Shown piece by piece: positions 17,727 to 26,370 of a stretch of DNA of 46,985 bases (positions within the stretch are counted from its first letter, which is position 1; each line of letters starts with the position of its first letter). The notes beneath the pieces are model-generated. The model was not told where the DNA came from. It made no database searches and saw only the letters and a list, made by a program, of their open reading frames with translations. A program made the position numbers and the translations under genes. The stretch covers positions 1 to 46,985 of the forward strand of contig QHSL01000088.1 of NCBI GenBank assembly GCA_003220435.1. The letters are read 5' to 3'. This stretch comes from Candidatus Rokuibacteriota bacterium. Lineage in GTDB: Bacteria; Methylomirabilota; Methylomirabilia; Rokubacteriales; CSP1-6.

Positions 17727-18920
17727 TCAACGCGCCCTGGGCTCGGCGGGCAGGCCGAGGCCCCGAACGGCGATCGTGGTGCGGAGGACCTCCGCGGTGC
17801 CGCCGGCGATGGTGTGACCGAGGCTCGTCAGATAGGCGTGCGAGATCCGCCCGCCGAGCTTCGCGCCCGGCGAGGAGTCCCGCAGCGGCCCCCAGAGCCC
17901 CAGCAGGTCCATGCCGAGCCGCGCGAGCTTCTGGCCGGTCTCGTCGGCGTAGACCTTCGCCATCGCGGTCTCGTAAGTGAGGGGCGCGCCGTCGCGGATG
18001 AGGCACCCGGCGCGATAGAAGAGGAGACGCAGCGCTGCGAGCTCGGCGGCCATCGCCGCGAGCCGGCGCCGCACGCCCGGGTCGTGCGCCAGCAGCACGC
18101 CGCCGACGCGCGTCGTGTTCACGTGCGCGACGAGCTGACGGAGCACGCGCTCGAGCGCCGGGGCCTTGTAGAAGCGGCCCCAGAACCGGTCGGCGTCGAG
18201 GCCGTTCAGGAGCGCTTGGAAGCCCTCGCCCTCGGGCCCGAGCATGAGGTCCGCCGGCACGCGCACGTCGTCCAGGAACACCTCGTGGTGGTAGACCTCG
18301 CCGGTCAGGCTCCGGATCGGGCGGATGTCCATGCCCGGCGTCCCGTTGCGCACGACGAACATGCTGAAGCCGCGGCTGCGCCGCGCCTCGCGACTCGTCC
18401 GGGCGAAGACGAGCCCGTACGACGAGATCCCGGCATGGCTCGACCAGATCTTGTGGCCCCGGATCACGTAGTGGTCGCCGTCGCGCCGCGCCTCGGTCTT
18501 GAGCGCCAGGAGATCCGAGCCCGCGTCCGGCTCGCTGTAGCCCTGCCAAAAGGTCGCCTCGCCGCGGGCGATCGCCGGCAGCACCTCACGGCGCAGCCGC
18601 TCGCTGCCGAAGCCGATGATCGCGTCGGCGGTCTGCCACACGCCGGCGAGCGGCCCGAAGGGCGCGCCGGCGAGCGCCAGCTCTTCCATCAGCACGAGCT
18701 TCATGAAGATCGGCTGCTCGCGCCCGCCGCAGGTCTTGGGCCAGCACATGCTGATCCAGCCCTGCTCGGCGAGCGCTTTCAGGAACGCGCGCGAGTAGGG
18801 GCCGGAGCCGTAGCCGGCGTCCATGCCGTCGAGCGGGAACGTCTCGGGCGGATGCGCCCGCAGGAAGCGGCGAACCTCGTCCGCGAACAGGCGCTCGGGC
18901 TCGGTGAAGGCGAACTCCAT
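17727..18920 (-). CDS. Acyl-CoA dehydrogenase family protein (first subunit)
   Basis: 397 residues. It begins MEFAFTEPERLFADEVRRFLRAHPPE. Family features are GWISMCWPKTCGGREQPIFMKLVLMEELA, FWQGYSEPDAGSDLLALKTEARRDGDHYVIRGHKIWSSHA (FAD/substrate-binding region) and the C-terminal LGHTIAGGTAEVLRTTIAVRGLGLP. The frame is open 23 codons further, but the ATG at 18920 matches where the family begins. Divergent from an LLM oxidoreductase gene with a palindromic -10-like sequence between them. Likely part of the same fatty-acid or side-chain oxidation unit as the next gene. Confidence 0.92.
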   Translation of the reverse strand: MEFAFTEPERLFADEVRRFLRAHPPETFPLDGMDAGYGSGPYSRAFLKALAEQGWISMCWPKTCGGREQPIFMKLVLMEELALAGAPFGPLAGVWQTADAIIGFGSERLRREVLPAIARGEATFWQGYSEPDAGSDLLALKTEARRDGDHYVIRGHKIWSSHAGISSYGLVFARTSREARRSRGFSMFVVRNGTPGMDIRPIRSLTGEVYHHEVFLDDVRVPADLMLGPEGEGFQALLNGLDADRFWGRFYKAPALERVLRQLVAHVNTTRVGGVLLAHDPGVRRRLAAMAAELAALRLLFYRAGCLIRDGAPLTYETAMAKVYADETGQKLARLGMDLLGLWGPLRDSSPGAKLGGRISHAYLTSLGHTIAGGTAEVLRTTIAVRGLGLPAEPRAR

Positions 18921-18930
18921 CTCAGCGGCG

Positions 18931-18940
18931 GAGTATACTC
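18931..18940. promoter_or_regulatory. Palindromic -10 element shared by divergent genes
   Basis: GAGTATACTC is a perfect palindrome, so TATACT appears on both strands. On the plus strand seven bases separate it from the ATG at 18947 (leaderless). On the minus strand eleven bases separate it from the ATG at 18920. One site may therefore serve as -10 for both genes. No clear -35 elements are seen. Confidence 0.4.
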
Positions 18941-18946
18941 CCGCGC

Positions 18947-19891
18947 ATGCGATACGGGTTCTATCTGCCCACGCGCGGTCAGACGGCAACGCCGGAGTCG
19001 CTCGAGGCTCTCGTGAAGCGTGGAGAGGCGCTGGGCTTCGCCTCCGTGATGATCGCCGACCACCTGGTGTTCCCCGTCACGATCAAGTCCAAGTACCCGT
19101 ACACGGTTTCGGGCGTCTTTCCGGGGCACGGCGACGCCCTCGATCAGCTCTCGCTGATGGCGTTCATCGCCGCGAAGACGTCGACGCTGCGCCTGGTCAC
19201 GAGCGTGATGATCGTGCCGTATCGCAATCCGGTGGTGACGGCGAAGGCGCTGGCGACGATCGACGTGCTCTCGCGAGGGCGCGTCACCGTCGGGGTCGGC
19301 GTCGGCTGGCTTCGCGAAGAGTTCGAGGCGCTGGGCTCGCCGGCGTTCGACCGTCGCGGCGCCGCGACCGACGAATACCTCCGGATCTTCAAGACGCTGT
19401 GGACGCAGAGCCCCGCGTCGTTCTCGGGCCAGTTCTACCGCTTCGACAGCATCCGCTCTCTCCCCCAGCCGATCCAGAAGCCCCATCCGCCGATCTGGGT
19501 GGGCGGCCACAGCAAGGCCGCGCTGCGCCGGGTCGCGCGCCTCGGCGACGGCTGGCACCCGGTGGGCGCCAATGCCGCGGTCCCGCTGCCCCCGGCGGAG
19601 CTGAAGGCACTGCTCGACGAGCTGTATCGGCTCACCGAGGAAGCCGGCCGAGACCCGAAATCGCTCACGATCTGCTACAAGGCGCCGGTCTACGATCCGC
19701 AGCTGCAGCGGCTCCCGGGTGGGGAGCGGCGCCCCTTCTCTGGCAGCGTCGATCAGATCACCGACGACATCGCGGCCTACGCCCGGCTCGGCGTGAGCGA
19801 GATCGTGTTCGACTTCCGCAGCGAGACCCTTGCCGAGAGCGTCGAGCGGATGGAGCGCTTTAGGTCGGTGATCAAGACGACGATCTCGTGA
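18947..19891 (+). CDS. LLM-class (luciferase-like) F420- or flavin-dependent oxidoreductase
   Basis: TIM-barrel oxidoreductase of the bacterial luciferase superfamily, 314 residues. Features: MRYGFYLPTRGQTATPESLEALVKRGEALGF, ASVMIADHLVFP, LRLVTSVMIVPYRNPVVTAKALATIDVLSRGRVTVGVGVGWLREEFEALG, and KPHPPIWVGGHSKAALRRVARLGDGWHP. These fit the F420-dependent (mer/FGD-like) group, though FMN use cannot be excluded. The substrate is unknown. It is divergent from the acyl-CoA dehydrogenase pair, suggesting a linked pathway, and is followed by the selenoprotein candidate 28 nt downstream. Confidence 0.9.
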   Translation: MRYGFYLPTRGQTATPESLEALVKRGEALGFASVMIADHLVFPVTIKSKYPYTVSGVFPGHGDALDQLSLMAFIAAKTSTLRLVTSVMIVPYRNPVVTAKALATIDVLSRGRVTVGVGVGWLREEFEALGSPAFDRRGAATDEYLRIFKTLWTQSPASFSGQFYRFDSIRSLPQPIQKPHPPIWVGGHSKAALRRVARLGDGWHPVGANAAVPLPPAELKALLDELYRLTEEAGRDPKSLTICYKAPVYDPQLQRLPGGERRPFSGSVDQITDDIAAYARLGVSEIVFDFRSETLAESVERMERFRSVIKTTIS

Positions 19892-19919
19892 TAGGCTCTC
19901 GGCCGGGCATGCCGGCACG

Positions 19920-20636
19920 ATGACCAGAGGAAATCCCGTGATCGCCGTCGTAGGCGACCTCGACCCGAAGAACCGTACCCACCAGTTCACGAACGAGGCC
20001 CTAGGGCACGTCGGCCTCCCCTTCGAGTGGATGGCCACGGACGCCGAGGGCGACTGGGGCGAGCGCCTGGCGGCGTACGACGGCATCTGGATTGCGCCGG
20101 CGAGCCCGTACCGCCGCATGGACGGGGCTCTGGCGGCCGTCCGCCACGCGCGGGAGCGCGGGGTTCCGCTCGTCGGCACCTGAGGCGGCTTCCAGCACGC
20201 GATCGTCGAGTTCGCGCGCACCGTTCTCGGGTTCCGAGACGCCGACCACGCCGAGACGAGCCCCGGGGCCCCGCGGCTGGTCATCACCGCGCTCTCCTGC
20301 TCGCTGGTCGGCCAGCAGCAGCGCGTCGTGATCCTGCCCCGAACTCGGGCCGCCGCGATCTACGGATCGACCGAGGTGACCGAGGACTACTACTGCAACT
20401 ACGGCGTGAACCCCGAGTATCGTCTGCGGCTCGAGGCGGGCGGTCTCCGGGTGAGCGGCGTGGGCGGTGAGGGAGAAATCAGGATCGTCGAGCTGCCCGA
20501 CCATCCCTTCTTCGTGGCCACGCTGTTCCTGCCCCAGGCGCGCTCGACCGCCGCGAGCCCTCACCCGTTGCTGGTGGCGTACGCGGCGGCGGTGGCCGCC
20601 CGCACGCGCGTCCGCTCACACCTCTCCGTGGCCTAG
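19920..20636 (+). CDS. CTP-synthase glutaminase-domain-like protein with in-frame TGA (predicted selenoprotein)
   Basis: 238 codons counting the TGA at 20181-20183 as sense. The N-terminus (VIAVVGDLDPKNRTHQFTNEAL) and the rest match the family named 'CTP synthase C-terminal region-related (seleno)protein', a class I glutamine-amidotransferase-like fold. The TGA falls in GVPLVGT-U-GGFQHAIVEFAR, exactly where the GxCxG nucleophile cysteine lies in CTP synthase. The frame continues without break through DADHAET, TALSCSLVG and LPDHPFFVATLFLPQARS to TAG. The HPE motif of true glutaminases is degenerate (LPQ here), so glutaminase activity is doubtful and the selenol may do other chemistry. The alternative is a nonsense-mutated pseudogene, but both halves look fully conserved. 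Confidence 0.8.
20195..20219 (+). promoter_or_regulatory. Candidate bacterial SECIS hairpin after the TGA
   Basis: GCACGCGA (20195-20202) pairs with TCGCGCGC (20212-20219): seven base pairs with one A-C mismatch and a nine-base loop (TCGTCGAGT). The apical loop begins 19 nt after the TGA, within the range accepted for bacterial SECIS elements read by SelB. The loop has a G at its third position; models expect it in the first two, so the fit is partial. Confidence 0.4.
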
Positions 20637-20638
20637 TC

Positions 20639-20766
20639 GCAGGCTGCCCAAAAAGGATCCAGATGCGAGGCGGCGCCCGAAGGCTGCGCGCGAGGCGTAC
20701 TTCGAGTACGTCGAGCGTGCAGCCGAGAGCGCCAACGAAACAGATGGGCCTTTTTCGGCAGCCTGC
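20639..20766. repeat. 128-bp imperfect palindrome between convergent genes
   Basis: The outer arms GCAGGCTGCCCAAAAAGG (20639-20656) and CCTTTTTCGGCAGCCTGC (20749-20766) pair with a single mismatch. Inner segments also pair: GGCTGC with GCAGCC, and a centre CGTACT-TCG-AGTACG. It begins two bases after the TAG at 20634-20636 and ends on the livM stop, filling the whole gap between convergent genes. The A and T tracts on either side would make it a two-way terminator. Its length and order suggest a dispersed palindromic element that was captured for this role. Confidence 0.75.
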
Positions 20767-21740
20767 TAGTCGTTCAGGCGGCGGCGCAGGAAGCCCAGCA
20801 ATCCCTGCGGCAGGAAGATGATCATGATCACGAAGATGATGCCGAGAGGAATCAGGTAGTACTCCGTCAGGAAGCGCGAGAGTCCCTCGCGCAGAAGCAG
20901 GAAGAACGCGGCGCCCGCGAACGGCCCCACCAGCGTCCCCATCCCGCCCATCACGTTGAAGATCACGACCTCGCCCGACACGACGAAGAAGACGAAGTCG
21001 GGCGCCGCGAACTTGTTCTGGATGGCGTAGAGCACGCCGGCCAGGCCCGCGAAGAGCCCGGACAGCATCACCGCCACGATCTTGTAACGCTCGACGTGAT
21101 AGCCGATCGCGCGCGTGCGCGGCTCGTTCTCGCGGATCGATTGTAAAACCATGCCGAACGGGGATTGGGTGATCCGCCGGACCAGCAGGTAGGAGACGAG
21201 CACCACCGCCAGCACGAACCAGTGCAAGGTCGTCGGCGTGAAGCGGTCGCTCCAGAAACCGAGGATCGACAGCGACGGCTGGCGGAAGGTGAGGCCGTTC
21301 TCGCCGCCCGTGACCTCGGTCCACGTGAAGATGATGACGTAGAAGATCTGCGAGAAGACGAGGGTCGAGATCGCGAAGTAGATGTCACGCAGCCGCGTCG
21401 CGAAGTAGGCGACGAAGACTGCGGCGACACCGGCGGCGACCAGGCCGTAGAACAGGGCCAGGCCGAGGCTCGGCGGCTTCACCGTGAGCAGCGCGGCCGC
21501 GGCGCCGTACATGCCGAGGCCGAAGAACGCCGAATGCCCGAACGAGACCATCCCGGTATAGCCGATCAGGATGTCGGACGACATCGCCAGGAGCCCCCAG
21601 ATCAGGATCTCGGTGGCGAAGCGCTGCCAGAATGGAGGAAGCACGAGCGGAGCAACGACCAGGAGCGCGCCGACGACGGCGAACCCGATCCAGTACCCGA
21701 CGGCGGGTGGCCGCGGCCGCGCGGCCGGCGTCGCGGTCAT
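20766..21740 (-). CDS. livM: Branched-chain amino-acid-type ABC permease LivM
   Basis: Integral inner-membrane permease of the LivM type, 324 residues with about nine hydrophobic helices. Family features are ILIWGLLAMSSDILIGYTGMVSFGHSAFFGLGMYGAA near the start and the EAA-like loop REGLSRFLTEY and RAIGYHVERYKIVAVMLSGLFAGLAGVLYAIQ. Its ATG overlaps the livH stop (ATGA). The frame is open much further upstream over livH, but that is a shadow. It forms the translocation channel with LivH. Confidence 0.95.
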   Translation of the reverse strand: MTATPAARPRPPAVGYWIGFAVVGALLVVAPLVLPPFWQRFATEILIWGLLAMSSDILIGYTGMVSFGHSAFFGLGMYGAAAALLTVKPPSLGLALFYGLVAAGVAAVFVAYFATRLRDIYFAISTLVFSQIFYVIIFTWTEVTGGENGLTFRQPSLSILGFWSDRFTPTTLHWFVLAVVLVSYLLVRRITQSPFGMVLQSIRENEPRTRAIGYHVERYKIVAVMLSGLFAGLAGVLYAIQNKFAAPDFVFFVVSGEVVIFNVMGGMGTLVGPFAGAAFFLLLREGLSRFLTEYYLIPLGIIFVIMIIFLPQGLLGFLRRRLND

Positions 21741-22597
21741 TTCGGCGTGGGGACGAAGAGCCCGGTGGGCCGGAAGAGCATCGTGAGGACCAGCACGACG
21801 AACGATACGATCACCGCCTGCGCCGGGCTCACGACGATCGCGGCGTAGGCTTCGAGGAGGCTGACGAAGATCGAGGCCAGGATCGAGCCGCCGAGGTTCC
21901 CCATGCCGCCGACGACGACCACGATGAACGCGCGGAGCGTGAAGTCGAACCCCATCGTCTGGGTGACGCCGGCGAACGGGCCGAACAGCACGCCGCTGGC
22001 CGCCGCCATCGCCGAGCCGATCGCGAACACGGCCGTGTAGACGAGCGGCACCGGAATGCCCATGGCCTGGGCCATGACGCGATCCTGGGTCGTGGCGCGG
22101 ATCCAGATGCCGTACTTGCCGTACTTCAGGAACAGCCACAGGCCGGCGAGGATCAGGCCGGCGAGGATCGCCGTGGCGATGCGGTACCAGGGGTACTGGA
22201 CGTGGAACATCGTGAAGTCCCCCCGCACCGGCTCGCTGATCCGGCGCACGGACGGGCCCCACTGCCAGAGCGCGTACTTCTGGATCACGAGCGAGACGCC
22301 GAACGTGGCGAGGATCGTCGTGAGCGGGTCGCGCCCGATCAGCGGCCGCAGCGTCGTGACCTGAAGGAGGGCGCCCAGCAGCGCGATGACGACGGCCGCG
22401 GCGAGCAGGGCCAGCCAGTAGTTCCCGGTCACGCCCAGCACGCTGGCGCCGACGAACGCCCCGAGCATGAGCAGGTCGCCGTGGGCGAAGTTGACGATAT
22501 CCATGATCCCGAAGATGAGCGTGAGGCCCGAGGCGACCATGGCCAGCACCATCCCGTTGACCAGGCCGTGGAGCGTCTGGACGAGGATCTGGTCCAT
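21737..22597 (-). CDS. livH: Branched-chain amino-acid-type ABC permease LivH
   Basis: Inner-membrane permease, 286 residues, beginning MDQILVQTLHGLVNGMVLAMVASGLTLIFGIMDIVNFAHGDLLMLGAF, the classic LivH N-terminus. Hydrophobic helices run throughout, with QDRVMAQAMGIPVPLVYTAVFAIGSAMAAASGVLFG as the cytoplasmic ATPase-contact region. Two bases separate it from livF. A longer frame upstream crosses livF and is not used. It partners LivM, LivF and LivG. Confidence 0.95.
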   Translation of the reverse strand: MDQILVQTLHGLVNGMVLAMVASGLTLIFGIMDIVNFAHGDLLMLGAFVGASVLGVTGNYWLALLAAAVVIALLGALLQVTTLRPLIGRDPLTTILATFGVSLVIQKYALWQWGPSVRRISEPVRGDFTMFHVQYPWYRIATAILAGLILAGLWLFLKYGKYGIWIRATTQDRVMAQAMGIPVPLVYTAVFAIGSAMAAASGVLFGPFAGVTQTMGFDFTLRAFIVVVVGGMGNLGGSILASIFVSLLEAYAAIVVSPAQAVIVSFVVLVLTMLFRPTGLFVPTPK

Positions 22598-22599
22598 GA

Positions 22600-23306
<707 letters not shown>

Positions 23307-23307
<1 letters not shown>

Positions 23308-24062
23308 CAGGTTTTGAGGTAGATCTCTTGGACCCGCGGGTTGGCCTGGATCTCGGCCGGACTCCCCTCGGCCAGCACCTCGCCGTAGTTCAGCACCGTG
23401 ATCGTGTGGGCGAGGCCCATCACGACCTCCATGTCGTGCTCCACGATGAGGATCGTGAGGTCGCGGGCGATGCGGCGGATCAGGTCGACCGTGGCGTGCG
23501 TCTCGGCCACGCTCATGCCGGCGGTCGGCTCGTCGAGGCAGAGCAGCTTGGGCTCGGTCGCGAGCGCGATGCCGATCTCGAGGTTGCGCTGCTCGCCGTG
23601 CGAGAGGTTCGACGCGAGCTCGTCTTCCTTATCGGCGAGCGCGACGTCGGCCAGGACGGCCCGCGCGCGGTCGATGACGTCGCGGTACGACCGGTGGTGA
23701 CGCAGCATGCTCCAGCTGTGGTGACGGGACTGGCTGGCGATCCGTACGTTCTCCAGCACGGTGGCGCCCGGTAAGAGATTCGTGATCTGGTAGGAGCGCG
23801 CGATCGCCTTGCGCGAGATCGTGTAGGGCGGTAACCCGGCGATGTCCTCGCCGTTGAACACGATTCGGCCGCTCGTCGGCTGCAGCACTCCGGTCACGCA
23901 ATTGAAAAAGGTGGACTTGCCGGCGCCGTTGGGGCCGATGACCCCGCGGATCTCGCCCGTCGGCACGGAGAGCGACACGTTGCTGAGCGCCGCCAGCCCG
24001 CCGAAGCGAACCGTCAGCGCTTCCGTTTTGAGGATCGTCGACGACGTGGTCAGCGTGGACAC
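23307..24062 (-). CDS. livG: Branched-chain amino-acid-type ABC ATPase LivG
   Basis: ABC ATPase of 251 residues. Walker A GPNGAGKST, signature LSHGEQR, Walker B LLCLDEPTAGMS and switch LTILIVEHDMEVVMGLA are intact, as is the C-terminal BCA_ABC_TP_C-like tail (GEVLAEGSPAEIQANPRVQEIYL) typical of LivG. Start GTG. A strong hairpin separates it from livK upstream. Confidence 0.95.
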
Positions 24063-24079
24063 GCGTGGAGAAGAATGGA

Positions 24080-24108
24080 GGAGCGCCCCGGTCTGGCCGG
24101 GGCGCTCC
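24080..24108 (-). terminator. Perfect 12-bp hairpin between livK and livG
   Basis: GGAGCGCCCCGG (24080-24091) pairs perfectly with CCGGGGCGCTCC (24097-24108) around five bases. It lies 12 nt after the livK stop and 18 nt before livG. No T run follows. It probably protects or partly ends the livK message, so more binding protein than transporter is made, as is common for ABC importers. Confidence 0.65.
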
Positions 24109-24120
24109 GAGGCTCGAGGG

Positions 24121-25425
24121 CTACGCGAATGTGCACGACGGCGGCACGATCGTCTTTTCCTTCGGAATCGTTTCCAGCAGCTTGTGCTTGTTGTTCTTGA
24201 CGGTGAAGATGAACTCGCGCAGGAACGCCTGGTGATCTTCCTTCCGGATCGTCTTGTCGCCCTGGGGGAAGTCGTCGCTCTCCTTGACGTCCAGGCCCTC
24301 CAGCGCCTCGATCAGATTCATCGTGTCTTCCCGGCCCCGGAACCTGGACTTCTGCATGCCGAGCTTGAGGAAATTCATCGCCTCGAAGTTGGACTGGACG
24401 TAGCGGTCCGGCAGCGGGCCGGACGGATCGATCTGCTTGAGGGCCGCGACGGCCTGGTCGAAGAACTTCTTGTGGTACGGCGTGTTCAGCGGAGGCTCCA
24501 TCACCGGGATGTACCGGTTGATGCCGACAAATCCCTCGATCTTCTGGCCCAGCGCGGGGAGGTGCGTGGACTCCGCGATGGCTCCGTCGCCCGCGTATTT
24601 GTACTTCTTGGTGAGCCCGAGGTCGTAGATCGCGTTGGTGAAGTTGACGGCGTTGGCGCCGAAGAATATCCCGAACAGGCCGTCGAAGGATCCGGTGATC
24701 TTCGAGACGAACGGCGCCATGTCGGCCGTCCCGAGCGGAATGCCGGTCGTCTCCACGACCTCGCCGCCGTTTTTCTTGATCTGCTGGAGATAGGCATCCC
24801 GGGTGGACTGACCCCACGCGTAGTCGAGATAGGCGATGTGCCACTTCTTGCCCATCTTGTTGACCAGGTACGGCGAGATCGCGACCGCCTGGGCCGGCGC
24901 GTAGTCGAAGGGCCGGAAGACGTAGCGGCTGCACTTGGTCGTGGTGATCGTGGTGTCCAGGCAGACACCGATCATCCAGACGGTCTTGTTCTCCTCGAAG
25001 ACCGGCATGCAGGCCAGGCACACGTTCGAGAGGTAGCCGCCCTCGGCGACGTCGACCTTGTCCTCGAGCACCATCTTCTCCGCCTTGCGTCGGCCCACGT
25101 CGGGCTTGGACTCGTAGTCGGCGACGATCAGCTCGATGGGCCGACCGTTGATGCCGCCCGATTTGTTGATCCGCTCGACGGCCATCTGGGTGCCGACCAG
25201 GGCAGTCTTCCCGCCGGCCGCGCCCGTTCCGGAGAGCGGCTGAAGCACGCCGACCTTGTACGGCTTGGATTGGCCGAAGGCCTCGCGCCATGGCGCCGGA
25301 ACCAGCATGGTCGCGCCGACGGCACCGGCCGCCGCCGACGAAAGCGCCAGGAATTTCCGACGCGTCGTCTTGCCGCTCCACCACATGTGCGTTGCCCAGG
25401 CTTCGTCGTGCCAGCGTTCAACCAT
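24121..25425 (-). CDS. livK: ABC substrate-binding protein, LivK type, Tat-exported
   Basis: Periplasmic ligand-binding protein, 434 residues, with a twin-arginine signal (TTRRKFLALSSAAAGAVG, residues about 20-37). The mature part begins YKVGVLQPLSGTGAAGGKTALVGTQMAVERINKSGGINGRPIELIVADYESKPDVG, the classic type I periplasmic-binding fold. Start ATG supported by AAGGAGG eight bases upstream. The Tat signal suggests folding or cofactor loading before export. Ligand unknown; the catabolic genes just upstream suggest an organic acid or aromatic compound instead of leucine. Confidence 0.93.
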   Translation of the reverse strand: MVERWHDEAWATHMWWSGKTTRRKFLALSSAAAGAVGATMLVPAPWREAFGQSKPYKVGVLQPLSGTGAAGGKTALVGTQMAVERINKSGGINGRPIELIVADYESKPDVGRRKAEKMVLEDKVDVAEGGYLSNVCLACMPVFEENKTVWMIGVCLDTTITTTKCSRYVFRPFDYAPAQAVAISPYLVNKMGKKWHIAYLDYAWGQSTRDAYLQQIKKNGGEVVETTGIPLGTADMAPFVSKITGSFDGLFGIFFGANAVNFTNAIYDLGLTKKYKYAGDGAIAESTHLPALGQKIEGFVGINRYIPVMEPPLNTPYHKKFFDQAVAALKQIDPSGPLPDRYVQSNFEAMNFLKLGMQKSRFRGREDTMNLIEALEGLDVKESDDFPQGDKTIRKEDHQAFLREFIFTVKNNKHKLLETIPKEKTIVPPSCTFA

Positions 25426-25558
25426 CAGATGTTCCTCCTTGCGGCGCGCGCCGCCGGCACGAGCCCACGGCGTGAGCAGCGGGGTAACGAAAGGAATTGT
25501 CCCTACTTACACTAACCGACTGGACCGTGCAAGGGTTCACCTATAACAGGCGAGCCGC

Positions 25559-26338
25559 CTACAGCGTGCCCGGATAGGCGCCGCCGTCGAGGACGAAGTT
25601 CTGGCCGGTGATGTAGCCGGCCTGGGCGCTGCAGACGAAGGCGCACACCTCTCCGAACTCCGCCGCGGTGCCGAAGCGTCCCGCGGGGTTCTGCGCCCGG
25701 CGCTCCTTCGCCACCTGCTCGAACGGCTTGCCGCTGGCCCGGGCCTGGGCCTCGATGTTGGATCGCAGCCGGTCGGTGTCGAACGGGCCGGGCAGGATGT
25801 TGTTGATCGTGACGTTGTGCGCGACGGTCTTGCGCGAAAGCCCGGCGATGAAGCCCGTGAGCCCGGCGCGCGCGCCGTTGGAGAGGCCCAGGCTCTCGAT
25901 CGGCGACTTCACCGACACCGACGTGATGTTGACGATGCGGCCGAAGCGCCGGGCGATCATGCCGTCGACGGTCGCCTTGATCAGGAAGATCGGCGTGAGC
26001 ATGTTCGCGTCGAGGGCGCGCAGCCACACCTCGCGGTCCCATTCGCGAAAGTCGCCGGGCGGCGGGCCGCCCGCGTTGTTCACGAGGATATCGGGCGCCG
26101 GGCACGCCTGGAGCAGCGCCGCCCGAACCGCGTCGGTCGTGATGTCGCCGGCCACGGTGGTGACCCGGACGCCGGTCGCGTCGCGGATCTCCTTCGCGGC
26201 GGCCTCGAGCGCGTCCTTGGTGCGCGCGTTCATGGTGATGTTCGCACCCTCGCGCGCGAGCGACATGGCGCAGCCCTTGCCGAGCCCCTTGCTGGCGGCA
26301 CACACGATCGCATTCTTGCCCTTGATCCCCAGATCCAT
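25559..26338 (-). CDS. SDR family protein with altered catalytic motif
   Basis: Short-chain dehydrogenase/reductase fold, 259 residues. The nucleotide-binding motif is changed to CAASKGLGKG (usually TGxxxGxG), followed by NNAGGPPPG. In the active-site region, NITSVSVKSPIESLGLSNGARAGLTGF, the usual YxxxK reads SxxxR, while the preceding Ser is kept. This is a recognised divergent SDR group; whether it retains reductase activity is unclear. A Shine-Dalgarno-like AGGAGCGAGG precedes the ATG. It follows the DHDPS-type gene by 32 nt in the catabolic block. Confidence 0.9.
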   Translation of the reverse strand: MDLGIKGKNAIVCAASKGLGKGCAMSLAREGANITMNARTKDALEAAAKEIRDATGVRVTTVAGDITTDAVRAALLQACPAPDILVNNAGGPPPGDFREWDREVWLRALDANMLTPIFLIKATVDGMIARRFGRIVNITSVSVKSPIESLGLSNGARAGLTGFIAGLSRKTVAHNVTINNILPGPFDTDRLRSNIEAQARASGKPFEQVAKERRAQNPAGRFGTAAEFGEVCAFVCSAQAGYITGQNFVLDGGAYPGTL

Positions 26339-26370
26339 GGTCGCCTCGCTCCTGTCAGAGGGTGGAAAGT

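Noticed and set aside
20181-20183. Simple nonsense mutation in the CTP-synthase-like gene
   Set aside because: The stop falls exactly on the nucleophile position, the rest of the frame is intact and the family is known to include selenoproteins, so recoding is the better reading, though not proven.
21741-22262. Longer livM start over livH
   Set aside because: The extension is a frame shadow of livH; the ATG at 21740 overlaps the livH stop and matches the family start.
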